Shown here piece by piece: positions 1 to 8,258 of a stretch of 64,000 nucleotides of DNA. Made by a program: the position numbers and the translations under genes. Each line of letters starts with the position of its first letter. Position 1 is the stretch's first letter. The stretch lies in the NCBI GenBank assembly GCA_021770345.1, contig JAETRD010000010.1, positions 1 through 64,000 on the forward strand, read 5' to 3'. Below the pieces are notes generated by a model that was not told the DNA's origin, made no database searches, and saw nothing but the letters and a program-made list of their open reading frames with translations. The stretch comes from Lachnospiraceae bacterium (GTDB lineage: Bacteria > Bacillota > Clostridia > Lachnospirales > Lachnospiraceae).

Positions 1-41
1 AATCTGTATGAAGTTTTGAAGGTACAACCTTCAAGAAATAT

Positions 42-114
42 TCCTCGATAGCTCAGTCGGTAGAGCACGCGGCTGTTAACCGCGCTGTCGTAGGTTCAAG
101 TCCTACTCGGGGAG
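42..114 (+). tRNA. tRNA-Asn (GTT)
   Basis: Full cloverleaf of 73 nt. The 7-bp acceptor stem closes (one T-G pair), the T arm carries TTCAAGT and the anticodon loop reads GTT. No CCA is encoded; the same holds for every tRNA in this window, so CCA must be added enzymatically. First member of an eight-gene tRNA array whose promoter lies outside the window. Confidence 0.97.
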
Positions 115-154
115 TTTTTTTCTGTTTAATTCTATTGTACGGAAATAAACTTTT

Positions 155-226
155 GGCTCCATGGTCAAGCGGTTAAGACATCGCCCTTTCACGGCGGTAA
201 CACGGGTTCGATTCCCGTTGGAGTCA
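155..226 (+). tRNA. tRNA-Glu (TTC)
   Basis: 72-nt cloverleaf; acceptor GGCTCCA pairs with TGGAGTC and the anticodon loop is CTTTCAC. Second gene of the array, about 40 nt after tRNA-Asn. Confidence 0.97.
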
Positions 227-240
227 CTTGTATCTGACGC

Positions 241-313
241 GCCGATGTGGCTCAATTGGCAGAGCAGCTGATTTGTAATCAGCAGGTTATCGGTTCGAGT
301 CCGATCATCGGCT
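241..313 (+). tRNA. tRNA-Thr (TGT)
   Basis: 73-nt cloverleaf; acceptor GCCGATG pairs perfectly with CATCGGC and the anticodon loop is TTTGTAA. Confidence 0.97.
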
Positions 314-333
314 CTGAGAAAATTATTTTTCTT

Positions 334-407
334 GGACCATTAGCTCAGTTGGTTAGAGCAACCGGCTCATAACCGGTCGGTCCTGGGTTCGAGTCCCCGA
401 TGGTCCA
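334..407 (+). tRNA. tRNA with CAT anticodon (elongator Met or Ile2)
   Basis: 74-nt cloverleaf; acceptor GGACCAT pairs with ATGGTCC and the loop is CTCATAA. The first base pair is closed, so it is not initiator tRNA. From memory the body (GGACC start, GGCTCATAACC anticodon arm) is closer to Firmicutes tRNA-Ile2, in which C34 becomes lysidine, than to elongator Met. I cannot decide between them without alignment. Confidence 0.93.
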
Positions 408-461
408 CTCCAAAGAGTAAATCGCTTTTGTGATTTGCGACAGCATGGATATTGATTGTTT

Positions 462-535
462 GGCCCAATGGCTCAGTTGGTTAGAGCGCCGCCCTGTCAC
501 GGCGGAGGTCGCGGGTTCGAGTCCCGCTTGGGTCG
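462..535 (+). tRNA. tRNA-Asp (GTC)
   Basis: 74-nt cloverleaf; acceptor GGCCCAA with TTGGGTC, anticodon loop CTGTCAC, discriminator G as usual for tRNA-Asp. Confidence 0.97.
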
Positions 536-539
536 TTTT

Positions 540-612
540 GGGATCTTAGCTCAGCTGGGAGAGCATCTGCCTTACAAGCAGAGGGTCATAGGTTCGAGCC
601 CTATAGGTCCCA
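540..612 (+). tRNA. tRNA-Val (TAC)
   Basis: 73-nt cloverleaf only 4 nt after tRNA-Asp; acceptor GGGATCT with AGGTCCC, anticodon loop CTTACAA. Clearly co-transcribed and processed from a common precursor. Confidence 0.97.
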
Positions 613-617
613 TTGAT

Positions 618-701
618 GCCGGCGTGGCGGAACTGGCAGACGCGCAGGACTTAAAATCCTGTTGTGGTGACACAGTACCGGTTCGATTCCGGTCGCCGGC
701 A
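618..701 (+). tRNA. tRNA-Leu (TAA)
   Basis: 84-nt class II tRNA with a long variable arm; acceptor GCCGGCG pairs perfectly with CGCCGGC, anticodon loop CTTAAAA. Confidence 0.97.
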
Positions 702-792
702 TTCACATCAGGCACTTGACAAGGGTGTTATAATAGATGTGAACAGAGTAAAAAACACTCTACAGAGTAAGAAATTACTCCACAAAGAATAT

Positions 793-866
793 GTGTGTGT
801 AGCTCAGCTGGATAGAGCACTTGGCTACGGACCAAGGTGTCGGGGGTTCGAATCCTCTCACACACG
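793..866 (+). tRNA. tRNA-Arg (ACG)
   Basis: 74-nt cloverleaf; acceptor GTGTGTG with CACACAC, anticodon loop CTACGGA (A34 expected to be edited to inosine). Last tRNA of the array, directly followed by an intrinsic terminator. It lies 91 nt after tRNA-Leu in a more A/T-rich spacer. Confidence 0.97.
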
Positions 867-870
867 TAGA

Positions 871-902
871 AAAGAGGAATGTCAAAAGACGTTCCTCTTT
901 TT
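871..902 (+). terminator. Terminator of the first tRNA array
   Basis: 13-bp stem with one G-T pair and loop AAAA, followed by a T run; it starts 5 nt after tRNA-Arg. Confidence 0.9.
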
Positions 903-956
903 CGTATTGCGAAAAATGGGAAAACAGTATAAAATATCCTTATTACCCTCGGTTGC

Positions 957-986
957 AGGCGCATATATGCGCCTGGCATATATGCC
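957..986. repeat. Two adjacent perfect palindromes upstream of coaBC
   Basis: An 18-bp palindrome (957-974, core GCATATATGC) is followed without a gap by a 12-bp palindrome (975-986, GGCATATATGCC). Both share the CATATATG core. They lie in the leader region about 75-100 nt before coaBC and have no T run, so an operator or RNA element is more likely than a terminator. The remainder of 903-1058 shows only a weak TTGCGA / TATAAA pair (907-933, spacer 15). Confidence 0.6.
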
Positions 987-1058
987 TCTGGCGTGTGTGT
1001 CCTTGTCAATCGAAGGTGTAGAATGCGCAGTATCAGATAAAAGAGGGAGAACAGCGAT

Positions 1059-2264
1059 ATGTTACAGGGAAAGACGGTGCTGCTTGGGGTGACGGGGGGA
1101 ATTGCCGCCTACAAGATGCCGAATGTAGCGCGGATGCTAAAGAAGCTGCACTGCAATGTGCATGTGCTGATGACACAGAATGCGACGAATTTTATTACGG
1201 CGACGACGTTTGAGACGTTGACAGGAAACAAGTGTCTGATCGATACGTTTGACCGGAATTTCGAATTTTCCGTGGAGCATGTGGCGCTGGCAAAACAGGC
1301 GGATCTGGTTTTGATCGCACCGGCGACAGCCAACGTGATCGGTAAGATTGCAGGGGGAATCGCCGACGATATGCTGACAACGACCGTGATGGCCTGCACC
1401 TGTAAATGCCTGATCGCACCGGCGATGAATCACAATATGTATCACAATTCCATCGTACAGGAGAATCTGCAGAAATTGCGCCGCCATGGTTATGAAATGA
1501 TTGACCCGGTATGCGGTATGCTGGCAAACGGGGATACAGGGGACGGCAAACTGCCGTCGGAGGAAACGCTTGTGGAGTATGTGCTGCGGGAACTGGCATA
1601 TTCGAAGGACATGGCCGGAATGAAGGTGCTGGTCACGGCAGGTCCGACCAGAGAGGCCATTGATCCGGTGCGTTATATCACAAATCATTCTACCGGCAAG
1701 ATGGGCTATGCAGTCGCAAAGATGGCAATGTACCGCGGCGCAGATGTCACGCTTGTCACGGGACCGACAGAGATTGCACCGCCGATGTTTGTGGAGACAG
1801 TGCGGGCGGAAACTGCGGAGCAGATGTATGAGGCGGTGACATCCCGGGCAGGGGAACAGGATTTTATCATTAAAGCGGCGGCGGTAGCGGATTACCGCCC
1901 GGCGGAGGTCGCTGCGGAGAAGATTAAAAAATCGGGCGGCGGTATGGAGATTGTACTTGAGCGCACAAAGGATATTCTGGCGGCGCTCGGCGCGGATAAA
2001 GGGAAGACCGTGTTGTGCGGGTTTTCGATGGAGACGGAGCATATGCTGGAAAATTCCAGAGAAAAGCTCCGCAGAAAAAATCTGGATATGATAGCGGCGA
2101 ATAATTTAAGGCAGGAGGGCGCAGGGTTTGGAACCGACACAAACATCCTTACGCTGATTACCGCGGAGGAAGAAAAACAGCTCGCGCGGATGAGCAAGGA
2201 GGAGGCAGCGGGATGTCTGCTTGACGAACTGTTGAAAATTCGACGAAAAAGAGCGGAACGATAG
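1059..2264 (+). CDS. coaBC: Bifunctional phosphopantothenoylcysteine decarboxylase / phosphopantothenate-cysteine ligase
   Basis: 401 aa, the normal length for CoaBC (Dfp), which performs two consecutive steps of coenzyme A synthesis: CTP-dependent joining of cysteine to phosphopantothenate, then FMN-dependent decarboxylation. The CoaC half comes first: active-site His74 in SVEHVA, the PAMN motif at 121-124, and the lid Cys152 in the CGMLANGDTG segment. The CoaB half starts near residue 188 with VLVTAGPTRE and contains NHSTGKMGYA (Asn209) and the AAAVADYRP stretch. Start chosen for the AGGGAG ribosome site just upstream. It stands alone after the tRNA array and may be co-transcribed with the next gene, 44 nt downstream. 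Confidence 0.97.
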   Translation: MLQGKTVLLGVTGGIAAYKMPNVARMLKKLHCNVHVLMTQNATNFITATTFETLTGNKCLIDTFDRNFEFSVEHVALAKQADLVLIAPATANVIGKIAGGIADDMLTTTVMACTCKCLIAPAMNHNMYHNSIVQENLQKLRRHGYEMIDPVCGMLANGDTGDGKLPSEETLVEYVLRELAYSKDMAGMKVLVTAGPTREAIDPVRYITNHSTGKMGYAVAKMAMYRGADVTLVTGPTEIAPPMFVETVRAETAEQMYEAVTSRAGEQDFIIKAAAVADYRPAEVAAEKIKKSGGGMEIVLERTKDILAALGADKGKTVLCGFSMETEHMLENSREKLRRKNLDMIAANNLRQEGAGFGTDTNILTLITAEEEKQLARMSKEEAAGCLLDELLKIRRKRAER

Positions 2265-2308
2265 ATCAGGAAGGGCACGGCGGATTGCGTGCATGAGGTG
2301 AATAAGGA

Positions 2309-4600
2309 ATGGGCAACATAGCAACCATAAAAGTGCAGAAAAATCAGTTAATTGCAAAGCAGAAAGATAAAGTAAAAAAGTGGTATATCGTGATAGACGG
2401 CGCAGTGATACAGCGCAATTCTTATGCGAGGGTGGTGCTTGGCAAAAACTCCGTGATCGGTATTTCCGAGAGTGACCGTTATCTGTGTGATTACATTGCG
2501 GGAAAGGATTCCGTGCTGGCGGAATTTCCGTATAATTCTCCGGATGACATAAAGAATATGATTCAGGGACAGGAGAGCATGCGGGGAACGCTGCTTCGGG
2601 CTGCGATCAATCAGCGTCAGCAGCTGCTCAAGACGTATGCCGGGTATCAGAATCTGGTAAGGCAGTTTCATTCTTTTGTGGAAAACGAGTACAGTGATTA
2701 CACCAATTTTTGTGTGAAATACCGCCTGGAGACGCAGCCGTTTCTGCGCATCGAGAACTTCAAGCCAATTGAGATGGTGCATAAAGCGGAAAACTGGGAG
2801 GTCAACAACAGCACCAGTCTTGTGGAAGGATACTTAGAGCCGTATATGCAGCTGATGCAGAAGGACGACAGTCTCTGCATCGGAGCGATTATGGAGGCTT
2901 GTTACCAGTCGCGGCGTGTCATTCAGGGAATTGTCGAGATGGTGGACTATCTGAATTACCATCAGGATATCCTTTTGTCCGAGTCGGGAAATGATATCTT
3001 TGATCTGTATTACAGGCTGCTGCTTTTGGCAAAAGAAAAAAATTATGACATTAAGCCGATTAAGGATTCGATGGACCGGATGGCTGAGGTTATCCGCAAA
3101 TTGAATATCTACAACGAAAAGCTTGTCGCGGCGCGCATCGAGGAATATCAGAAGCAGGATCTTACGCCGGAGGGCGGTGCGTATGCAACGCCGGAGGAAA
3201 ATGCCGAAGACGACTGGGAGGAGACGGAGGGAAGCAGCGGAGAAGACTGTCTGCTGCATATTCTGACATACGCGGAGTGCAGCGAGGAGGAAATCAATGC
3301 TGCAAGAGAGCTGATTACGAACTATCTGGAGCTGCCGGATATCTTATCTACGGAACCGGAGGTTTCCACGCTGCGGAAGCGCCTGACCAAAGTGTTCTAT
3401 GACACTTACATGAAAGTTTTTCTGCGCGCAATGAAAAATGAGGCTTCGCTGACGCCGATTCTCGAAATGTTTTTGAATTTCGGATTTATGGATGTGACGC
3501 TCGCAGGGGAAGAAAATGCCAACCTGCTGTATGATCTGACAGAGCATCTCGATGTCTGCAAGTCGGATCATGTCTACACGATTTACGAGTGGTTGAAGAG
3601 TGTTTACGAGGGAAGAAACGAGCCCTCAAAGAACGAGTTTGACCTCGATTTTCCGGGTTATCTGGCCGATATGCGCAAGAACGGCAATATCACTGCCGAA
3701 CAGCAGAAAAAATTTGCGGACAGCAGGGAGCTCAAAATTAAATTTGAGATTCAGAATATGTTCCCGTCCGCGAACCGTGCAACCTACGGTAAAATTTCGA
3801 CGTTCTGTCCGATTCTCGGGGAGTACGATCTGATTAACTCCATCGACAAGATGCTTGTGACGGCGGAGCGGCTTGACGAGGCCATCAATAAGATACGCGG
3901 AATCGATTACTCCATTTTCTACCGCGAGGTGATGTTCTCGGATCCGGATAAGGGGATCAACCATGAACCGATTATGAAAGAAGTCATGCCGGATATTATT
4001 CTGATGCCGAATGCCGGAACAAGAGCGATGATGTGGCAGGAGACTGCAGGCATCAAGAGAGATACCTCCGCGCGTTTTATGTTCCCGATTTTTACGGCGG
4101 TGGATATCGACGATATGATGATCGAGACACTCGGAAGATACCGCTGGGAAATCTGCCGTAAGATTCAGGGTGTTCACTGGAATGATATCCGCGAGAAATC
4201 TCTGACGGCGGAGTACTGTGATTACCTCCAGTTCTACCGTAAGAATCACGAGCTCTCGGCGGAGGCGAAAGAGAAGGTGAAAAGCGCGCTTCTGCGCGGG
4301 CGCAACAATTACCGCGAGGTATTTGTCAAGGATTACCAGAACTGGATCAAATTCGAGGCAAAAGGCAGCTACCGCCTGAATAAGATTGCGAGGGATATCC
4401 TGAGTGCATACTGTCCGTTTGCGAAGAGCATTCGTGAGGAGCTGAAATCCAATCCGATGTATCAGAATGCACTGCATAAACTTGCGGTGGAGAACGCGAA
4501 GAAAATACAGCGCATCCGGGGCGTATACGACAAGTACCAGAAATCGGGCGGAACGATCACACCCGAGCTGGTGGAAAACCTGGATTACTATTCCCTGTAA
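2309..4600 (+). CDS. Large protein with N-terminal CRP-like (cyclic nucleotide-binding-type) domain
   Basis: 763 aa, no signal peptide and no convincing membrane segment, so cytoplasmic. Residues 1-110 look like a CRP/cNMP-binding beta barrel: WYIVIDGAV, a glycine turn before SVIGISESD, and alternating hydrophobic strands. The classic phosphate-binding cassette is not obvious, so ligand binding is unproven. The rest is mainly helical, with a very acidic stretch around 285-315 (EDDWEETEGSSGED). No known catalytic motif is visible. The GAGGTG ribosome site supports the start. I recall proteins of this shape as conserved hypotheticals of Lachnospiraceae, but the role is unknown. It may share a transcript with coaBC. 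Confidence 0.75.
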   Translation: MGNIATIKVQKNQLIAKQKDKVKKWYIVIDGAVIQRNSYARVVLGKNSVIGISESDRYLCDYIAGKDSVLAEFPYNSPDDIKNMIQGQESMRGTLLRAAINQRQQLLKTYAGYQNLVRQFHSFVENEYSDYTNFCVKYRLETQPFLRIENFKPIEMVHKAENWEVNNSTSLVEGYLEPYMQLMQKDDSLCIGAIMEACYQSRRVIQGIVEMVDYLNYHQDILLSESGNDIFDLYYRLLLLAKEKNYDIKPIKDSMDRMAEVIRKLNIYNEKLVAARIEEYQKQDLTPEGGAYATPEENAEDDWEETEGSSGEDCLLHILTYAECSEEEINAARELITNYLELPDILSTEPEVSTLRKRLTKVFYDTYMKVFLRAMKNEASLTPILEMFLNFGFMDVTLAGEENANLLYDLTEHLDVCKSDHVYTIYEWLKSVYEGRNEPSKNEFDLDFPGYLADMRKNGNITAEQQKKFADSRELKIKFEIQNMFPSANRATYGKISTFCPILGEYDLINSIDKMLVTAERLDEAINKIRGIDYSIFYREVMFSDPDKGINHEPIMKEVMPDIILMPNAGTRAMMWQETAGIKRDTSARFMFPIFTAVDIDDMMIETLGRYRWEICRKIQGVHWNDIREKSLTAEYCDYLQFYRKNHELSAEAKEKVKSALLRGRNNYREVFVKDYQNWIKFEAKGSYRLNKIARDILSAYCPFAKSIREELKSNPMYQNALHKLAVENAKKIQRIRGVYDKYQKSGGTITPELVENLDYYSL

Positions 4601-4687
4601 TTTTTTGAAAAATAATCAAAATCCGGCCGTATATTTTTTCTCTAATATCAAATAATAATTTTGCAGTTAAGCAAATTAATTTGAGAT

Positions 4688-4702
4688 GGCGCCGACGGCG
4701 CC
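4688..4702. repeat. GGCGCC inverted repeat before a small gene
   Basis: GGCGCC-GAC-GGCGCC, a short GC-only hairpin in otherwise A/T-rich DNA, ending 5 nt before the ribosome site of the next gene. It could affect translation initiation or act as an operator. The 4601-4687 stretch holds nothing else recognisable. Confidence 0.45.
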
Positions 4703-4717
4703 GGAATGGAGGAAATC

Positions 4718-4915
4718 ATGAATTCTAATTGCAGAGACGGCTATGAGAATGCAACCGGAACAAACACAAACGGACAGAACACTACCGGTTCCAACAGCAA
4801 CGGACAGAACAAGTCTTCCAACAAGACGAGCAACAAGTCTTCCAACAAGACGAGCAACAAGGCGTCCAACACCTCTGGACAGAACACTACCGGTTCTGAC
4901 AGCTACGAGCGTTAG
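4718..4915 (+). CDS. Small low-complexity Asn/Ser/Thr/Lys-rich protein
   Basis: 65 aa. An upstream in-frame ATG at 4706 is rejected because it contains the GGAGG ribosome site that serves the ATG at 4718. After a 12-residue head with one Cys, the protein consists of short repeats of the types NGQNTTGS and SSNKTSNK, with NGQN/SGQN blocks near both ends. There is no signal peptide or hydrophobic segment. Expression is plausible because of the strong ribosome site and a terminator just downstream. The composition recalls hydrophilic spore-coat or intrinsically disordered proteins, but no family is recognised. Confidence 0.6.
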   Translation: MNSNCRDGYENATGTNTNGQNTTGSNSNGQNKSSNKTSNKSSNKTSNKASNTSGQNTTGSDSYER

Positions 4916-4955
4916 TTTTACACGAACCTTGCAGAAATAACCGCATAAGATGTAG

Positions 4956-4993
4956 AAACAGATTACAGAGCAACGCTTTGTAATCTGTTTTTA
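4956..4993 (+). terminator. Terminator after the low-complexity gene
   Basis: Long stem pairing AAACAGATTACAGAGC with GCTTTGTAATCTGTTT across a 3-nt loop, ending in a short T run. Confidence 0.8.
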
Positions 4994-5025
4994 TGTAAGG
5001 AAAACGGTAAGTGGAGGTGAGCGGC

Positions 5026-5328
5026 ATGGCTTTTTACCTGATAGCTCCGGAGGAGATTCAAACGGTTCTGTCAGAGAAGAGAGCGGTTCTGATTGACGTG
5101 AGGGAGCGGGAGGAATATCTGGAAGAACATTACGGAAATGCCAGAAACTGTCCTTACGAAAATATAGATGCGTGGATGAATTATTTTCCGAGAAACAGGG
5201 CGCTTGTGCTGTACTGCGATTACGGAAGCACGAGCCTTCTTGCGGCGCGCAGACTGGGCAAAGCCGGATACGAAGCCTACACGGTCGTGGGGGGCTTTGA
5301 TGCGATAAAACGTCGGATTGGCGGTTGA
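5026..5328 (+). CDS. Rhodanese-like domain protein
   Basis: 100 aa, a single rhodanese domain. It has the typical LIDVREREEY segment and an active-site loop with the sulfur-carrying cysteine in LYCDYGSTS, followed by the LGKAGYEAYTVVGGF helix-strand. Such single-domain proteins carry persulfide sulfur in thiosulfate or cysteine-sulfur transfer; the substrate cannot be told. The ATG at 5026 is preferred over a GTG 15 nt upstream because GGAGGTG sits between them. The promoter of the next operon overlaps its 3' end. Confidence 0.9.
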   Translation: MAFYLIAPEEIQTVLSEKRAVLIDVREREEYLEEHYGNARNCPYENIDAWMNYFPRNRALVLYCDYGSTSLLAARRLGKAGYEAYTVVGGFDAIKRRIGG

Positions 5329-5353
5329 CAGGTAAATTTTGAACGGATAATAT
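5325..5353 (+). promoter_or_regulatory. SigA-type promoter of the 5392-10381 operon
   Basis: TTGACA (5325-5330), 17-bp spacer, TAATAT (5348-5353). The -35 box overlaps the stop codon of the rhodanese gene. Confidence 0.65.
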
Positions 5354-5391
5354 AGTACTAGACTGTCAGACTGATAAACAGAGGAGTTTTC

Positions 5392-6543
5392 ATGAAAACA
5401 TATGAGTTGGCGGTTCCGTGCCATTTTGGGCTCGAAGCCGTATTAAAGAAAGAAATTTATGATCTTGGTTATGAGATACAGGAGGTATCGGACGGAAGAG
5501 TGTCCTTTATCGGGGATGCGGAGGCAATCTGCCGTGCCAATATTTATCTGCGCACGGCGGAGCGCGTTCTGATTCAGGTAGGGAAATTTAAGGCGACGAC
5601 GTTTGAGGAACTGTTTCAGGGAGTCAAAAGCCTGCCGTGGGAGGAATATATTCCGGCGGACGGGAAATTCTGGGTAAAGAAGGCGTCGTCTGTCAAGAGT
5701 AAACTTTTCAGCCCTTCGGATATACAGTCCATCGCCAAAAAGGCGATGGTGGAGCGGATGAAACAGCACTATGATACGGAGTGGTTTTCCGAGGACGGAG
5801 CGCCTTATCCGGTTCGTATTTTCCTGCTGAAGGATGAGGTTACGGTGACGCTCGATGCGTCGGGGGATTCCCTGCACAAGCGCGGATACCGCACGATGAC
5901 CAGCAGGGCGCCGCTGACAGAGACGCTTGCAGCCGCACTGCTGCTTTTGACGCCGTGGCGGCCGGACCGCATTCTGGTAGACCCGTTCTGCGGCAGCGGC
6001 ACATTTCCGATTGAGGCGGCGATGATCGCGGCGGGGATTGCGCCGGGAGCAAACAGGGAATTTACCGCCGAACAGTGGACAAACCTGATCGATAAAAAGC
6101 TCTGGTACGAGTGTGTCAGGGAGGCCGAGGAGGCGGTAAATACGGATATCGAGGTGGATATCCAGGGGTATGACATCGACGGTGACGTGATTCGGGCGGC
6201 AAGGGAGAATGCGAAGCGCGCCGGTGTGGACGGGCTGATTCACTTTCAGCAGCGCCCGGTGGAAGAGCTGCATCACCCGAAGAAATACGGATTTATCGTG
6301 ACAAACCCGCCTTACGGTGAGCGTCTGGAGGAGAAATCGGCACTGCCCGCACTCTACGGGCAGATTGGGGCGGCGTATCGGGGGCTGGATTCCTGGTCGA
6401 TGTATCTGATTACCGGTTATGAGGATGCGGAGCGCTATATCGGAAGAAAGGCGGACAAAAACCGCAAGATCTATAACGGGATGTTAAAGACATACTTTTA
6501 TCAATTTATGGGGCCGAAGCCGCCGAAGAGGAGAACTGAATGA
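5392..6543 (+). CDS. THUMP-domain class I rRNA methyltransferase (RlmL/YpsC type)
   Basis: 383 aa. An N-terminal ferredoxin-like plus THUMP region (about 1-165, with RTAERVLIQVGKF) precedes a Rossmann methyltransferase domain. The SAM-binding motif is DPFCGSGTFPIEAA and the catalytic motif is TNPPYGERL, the NPPY signature of N2-guanine methyltransferases. The family methylates guanine 2445 (E. coli numbering) of 23S rRNA; the Firmicutes member is YpsC. Length fits the single-domain form lacking the RlmK half. It is the first gene of a tight operon; its last four bases overlap the next start codon. Confidence 0.92.
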   Translation: MKTYELAVPCHFGLEAVLKKEIYDLGYEIQEVSDGRVSFIGDAEAICRANIYLRTAERVLIQVGKFKATTFEELFQGVKSLPWEEYIPADGKFWVKKASSVKSKLFSPSDIQSIAKKAMVERMKQHYDTEWFSEDGAPYPVRIFLLKDEVTVTLDASGDSLHKRGYRTMTSRAPLTETLAAALLLLTPWRPDRILVDPFCGSGTFPIEAAMIAAGIAPGANREFTAEQWTNLIDKKLWYECVREAEEAVNTDIEVDIQGYDIDGDVIRAARENAKRAGVDGLIHFQQRPVEELHHPKKYGFIVTNPPYGERLEEKSALPALYGQIGAAYRGLDSWSMYLITGYEDAERYIGRKADKNRKIYNGMLKTYFYQFMGPKPPKRRTE

Positions 6544-8246
6544 AATATTCAAAGCGATATCTGATATTTGGAGCGATCCTGGCGGCCGCTCTGGCGGTAA
6601 AGTTTGGGTCCTACGCAGGAAATCTGGGGAGTGTCGAGCAGTTCCGCGGGGCCAATCTTGAGACGGCTACATGGAATCCGCTGATCGCCGCAAATGTCAA
6701 TGACAATCTGCTCTCCGTCGTGATTGATAATAAGGAATATACGAACGAAGATTACCGTTTTTTTATGGATGACAATCTCAATATCATGGTGCCGGTGGAA
6801 ATTCTGCGGGATGCGTTAAACTGCAGCGCCCATGTATATGACGGGACGAGGCTGCTGGTGGAGAAGCACTCGAACCAGATTGAGTTCCTGCTGGAAGCGT
6901 CTACGGCGATTGTGGACGGCGCGCCGCAGGAAATTGTCTCGGCCTTTTCGGAGATTGACGACCGTTACTATGTGAGCTTAAACGATCTGGCGAAGTATCT
7001 GGATTATTCCTATTCCTGGAATATGGAGGAAAACACTGCGCAGGCGGCGGACAATGCGGAGAGTGTATCCGTGATTCCGGTGCGGTATGATCTGCGGGAG
7101 CGCAGGAGAACTACAGACGTAAGGAATCAGGGGCTGTACGGAACCTGCTGGGCATTTGCGGCGCTCGGCGCGATGGAGTCTTCGCTGCTGCCGGAGGAGG
7201 AGGCCGTATACTCCGCAGATCACATGACGAAATGGAACGGGTTTAATCTGACAGAGTATGACGGCGGGGATTACTCCATGGCCATGGCATACCTTGCCGC
7301 CTGGCGCGGCCCGGTCTACGAGAAGGACGATCCTTACGGGGACGGCGAATCCGACGGTGCGCTTACCGCGGTAAAGCATGTGCAGGAGATACAGATTATC
7401 GACGGGAAGGATTACGAGAAGATCAAGGAAGCCGTTTTCAAGTACGGTGGTGTCCAGACGAGCATTTACAGCAGCATGGGGAGCGCGAGAAGTTCTTCGG
7501 CGGACTATAACAGGAGTACGAATGCATATTGTTATATCGGTACCGAAAAACCGAATCATGCGGTGGTGATTATCGGATGGGATGACGGCTATCCGAAAGA
7601 GAACTTTAACGTCGATCTGGAAGGGGACGGCGCATTTATCTGTCAGAACAGCTGGGGGGAGGATTTCGGCGACGACGGTGTGTTTTATGTCTCCTACTAC
7701 GATACCAATGTCGGGACACACAACGCGGCATATACAAAGATAGAGGATACTGGCAATTACGACCATATTTACCAGAGTGATCTGTGCGGCTGGGTCGGAC
7801 AGCTGGGCTACAGCAAGAACAGCATGTACGGGGCGAATGTGTTTGCCACGGCAGGACAGGAGGAACTGGCGGCTGTCTCGTTTTATGCGACCGGAAAGGA
7901 TTCGCAGTATGCGATTTATGTGGTGCGGAATTTTGAGGATGAGAGCTCTTTTGAGACCATGATTCCCGTCGCATCGGGTAAGCTCTCAAACGCCGGTTAT
8001 TATACAGTGAAATGTGACAATAAGATACCGTTGGAAGCCGGGGAGCGCTATGCGGTGGTACTCTATATCAATACGCCGAATGCAAAGCTGCCGATGGCGG
8101 CGGAGTATCAGGCGGATGAGGCGACGGCAACGGTGATCCTCGAAGACGGGGAGAGTTACGTCAGCCCGAACGGTTTTAGCTGGGAGAGGGCGGAAGTATT
8201 TGGGGAGTGCAATCTCTGTATTAAGGCATTCACCGATGATCGATAA
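6540..8246 (+). CDS. Secreted papain-like (C1) cysteine protease with copper-amine-oxidase-like N domain
   Basis: 568 aa with an N-terminal hydrophobic signal/anchor (about residues 7-27). Residues 55-165 resemble the copper amine oxidase N1-like domain common on clostridial surface proteins (SVVIDNKEYT, MVPVEILRDAL, YYVSLNDLAKYL). A C1 peptidase domain follows, with all catalytic residues: Gln in RNQGLYG, Cys in GTCWAFAALG, His in NHAVVIIGW and Asn in QNSWGEDFG. The C-terminal 130 residues look like the lectin-like beta domain that accompanies this protease type. It probably acts outside the cell on peptides or wall-bound proteins. Translationally coupled (ATGA) to the methyltransferase upstream and 12 nt from the amidase gene downstream. 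Confidence 0.88.
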   Translation: MKYSKRYLIFGAILAAALAVKFGSYAGNLGSVEQFRGANLETATWNPLIAANVNDNLLSVVIDNKEYTNEDYRFFMDDNLNIMVPVEILRDALNCSAHVYDGTRLLVEKHSNQIEFLLEASTAIVDGAPQEIVSAFSEIDDRYYVSLNDLAKYLDYSYSWNMEENTAQAADNAESVSVIPVRYDLRERRRTTDVRNQGLYGTCWAFAALGAMESSLLPEEEAVYSADHMTKWNGFNLTEYDGGDYSMAMAYLAAWRGPVYEKDDPYGDGESDGALTAVKHVQEIQIIDGKDYEKIKEAVFKYGGVQTSIYSSMGSARSSSADYNRSTNAYCYIGTEKPNHAVVIIGWDDGYPKENFNVDLEGDGAFICQNSWGEDFGDDGVFYVSYYDTNVGTHNAAYTKIEDTGNYDHIYQSDLCGWVGQLGYSKNSMYGANVFATAGQEELAAVSFYATGKDSQYAIYVVRNFEDESSFETMIPVASGKLSNAGYYTVKCDNKIPLEAGERYAVVLYINTPNAKLPMAAEYQADEATATVILEDGESYVSPNGFSWERAEVFGECNLCIKAFTDDR

Positions 8247-8258
8247 AAGGAAAAGAGA

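Noticed and set aside
1-41. End of an rRNA operon before the first tRNA
   Set aside because: Only a short hairpin (GAAGGT/ACCTTC) is visible; nothing identifies 5S rRNA sequence.
716-734. TTGACA and TATAAT upstream of tRNA-Arg
   Set aside because: The spacer is only 7 bp, far too short for a SigA promoter; one of the two boxes may be chance.
456-1092. Open frames crossing the first tRNA array
   Set aside because: They run through tRNA genes on both strands and have no ribosome sites; pure shadows of structured RNA.
5011-5025. GTG start for the rhodanese gene
   Set aside because: The GGAGGTG ribosome site lies between it and the ATG at 5026, so the ATG is the real start.
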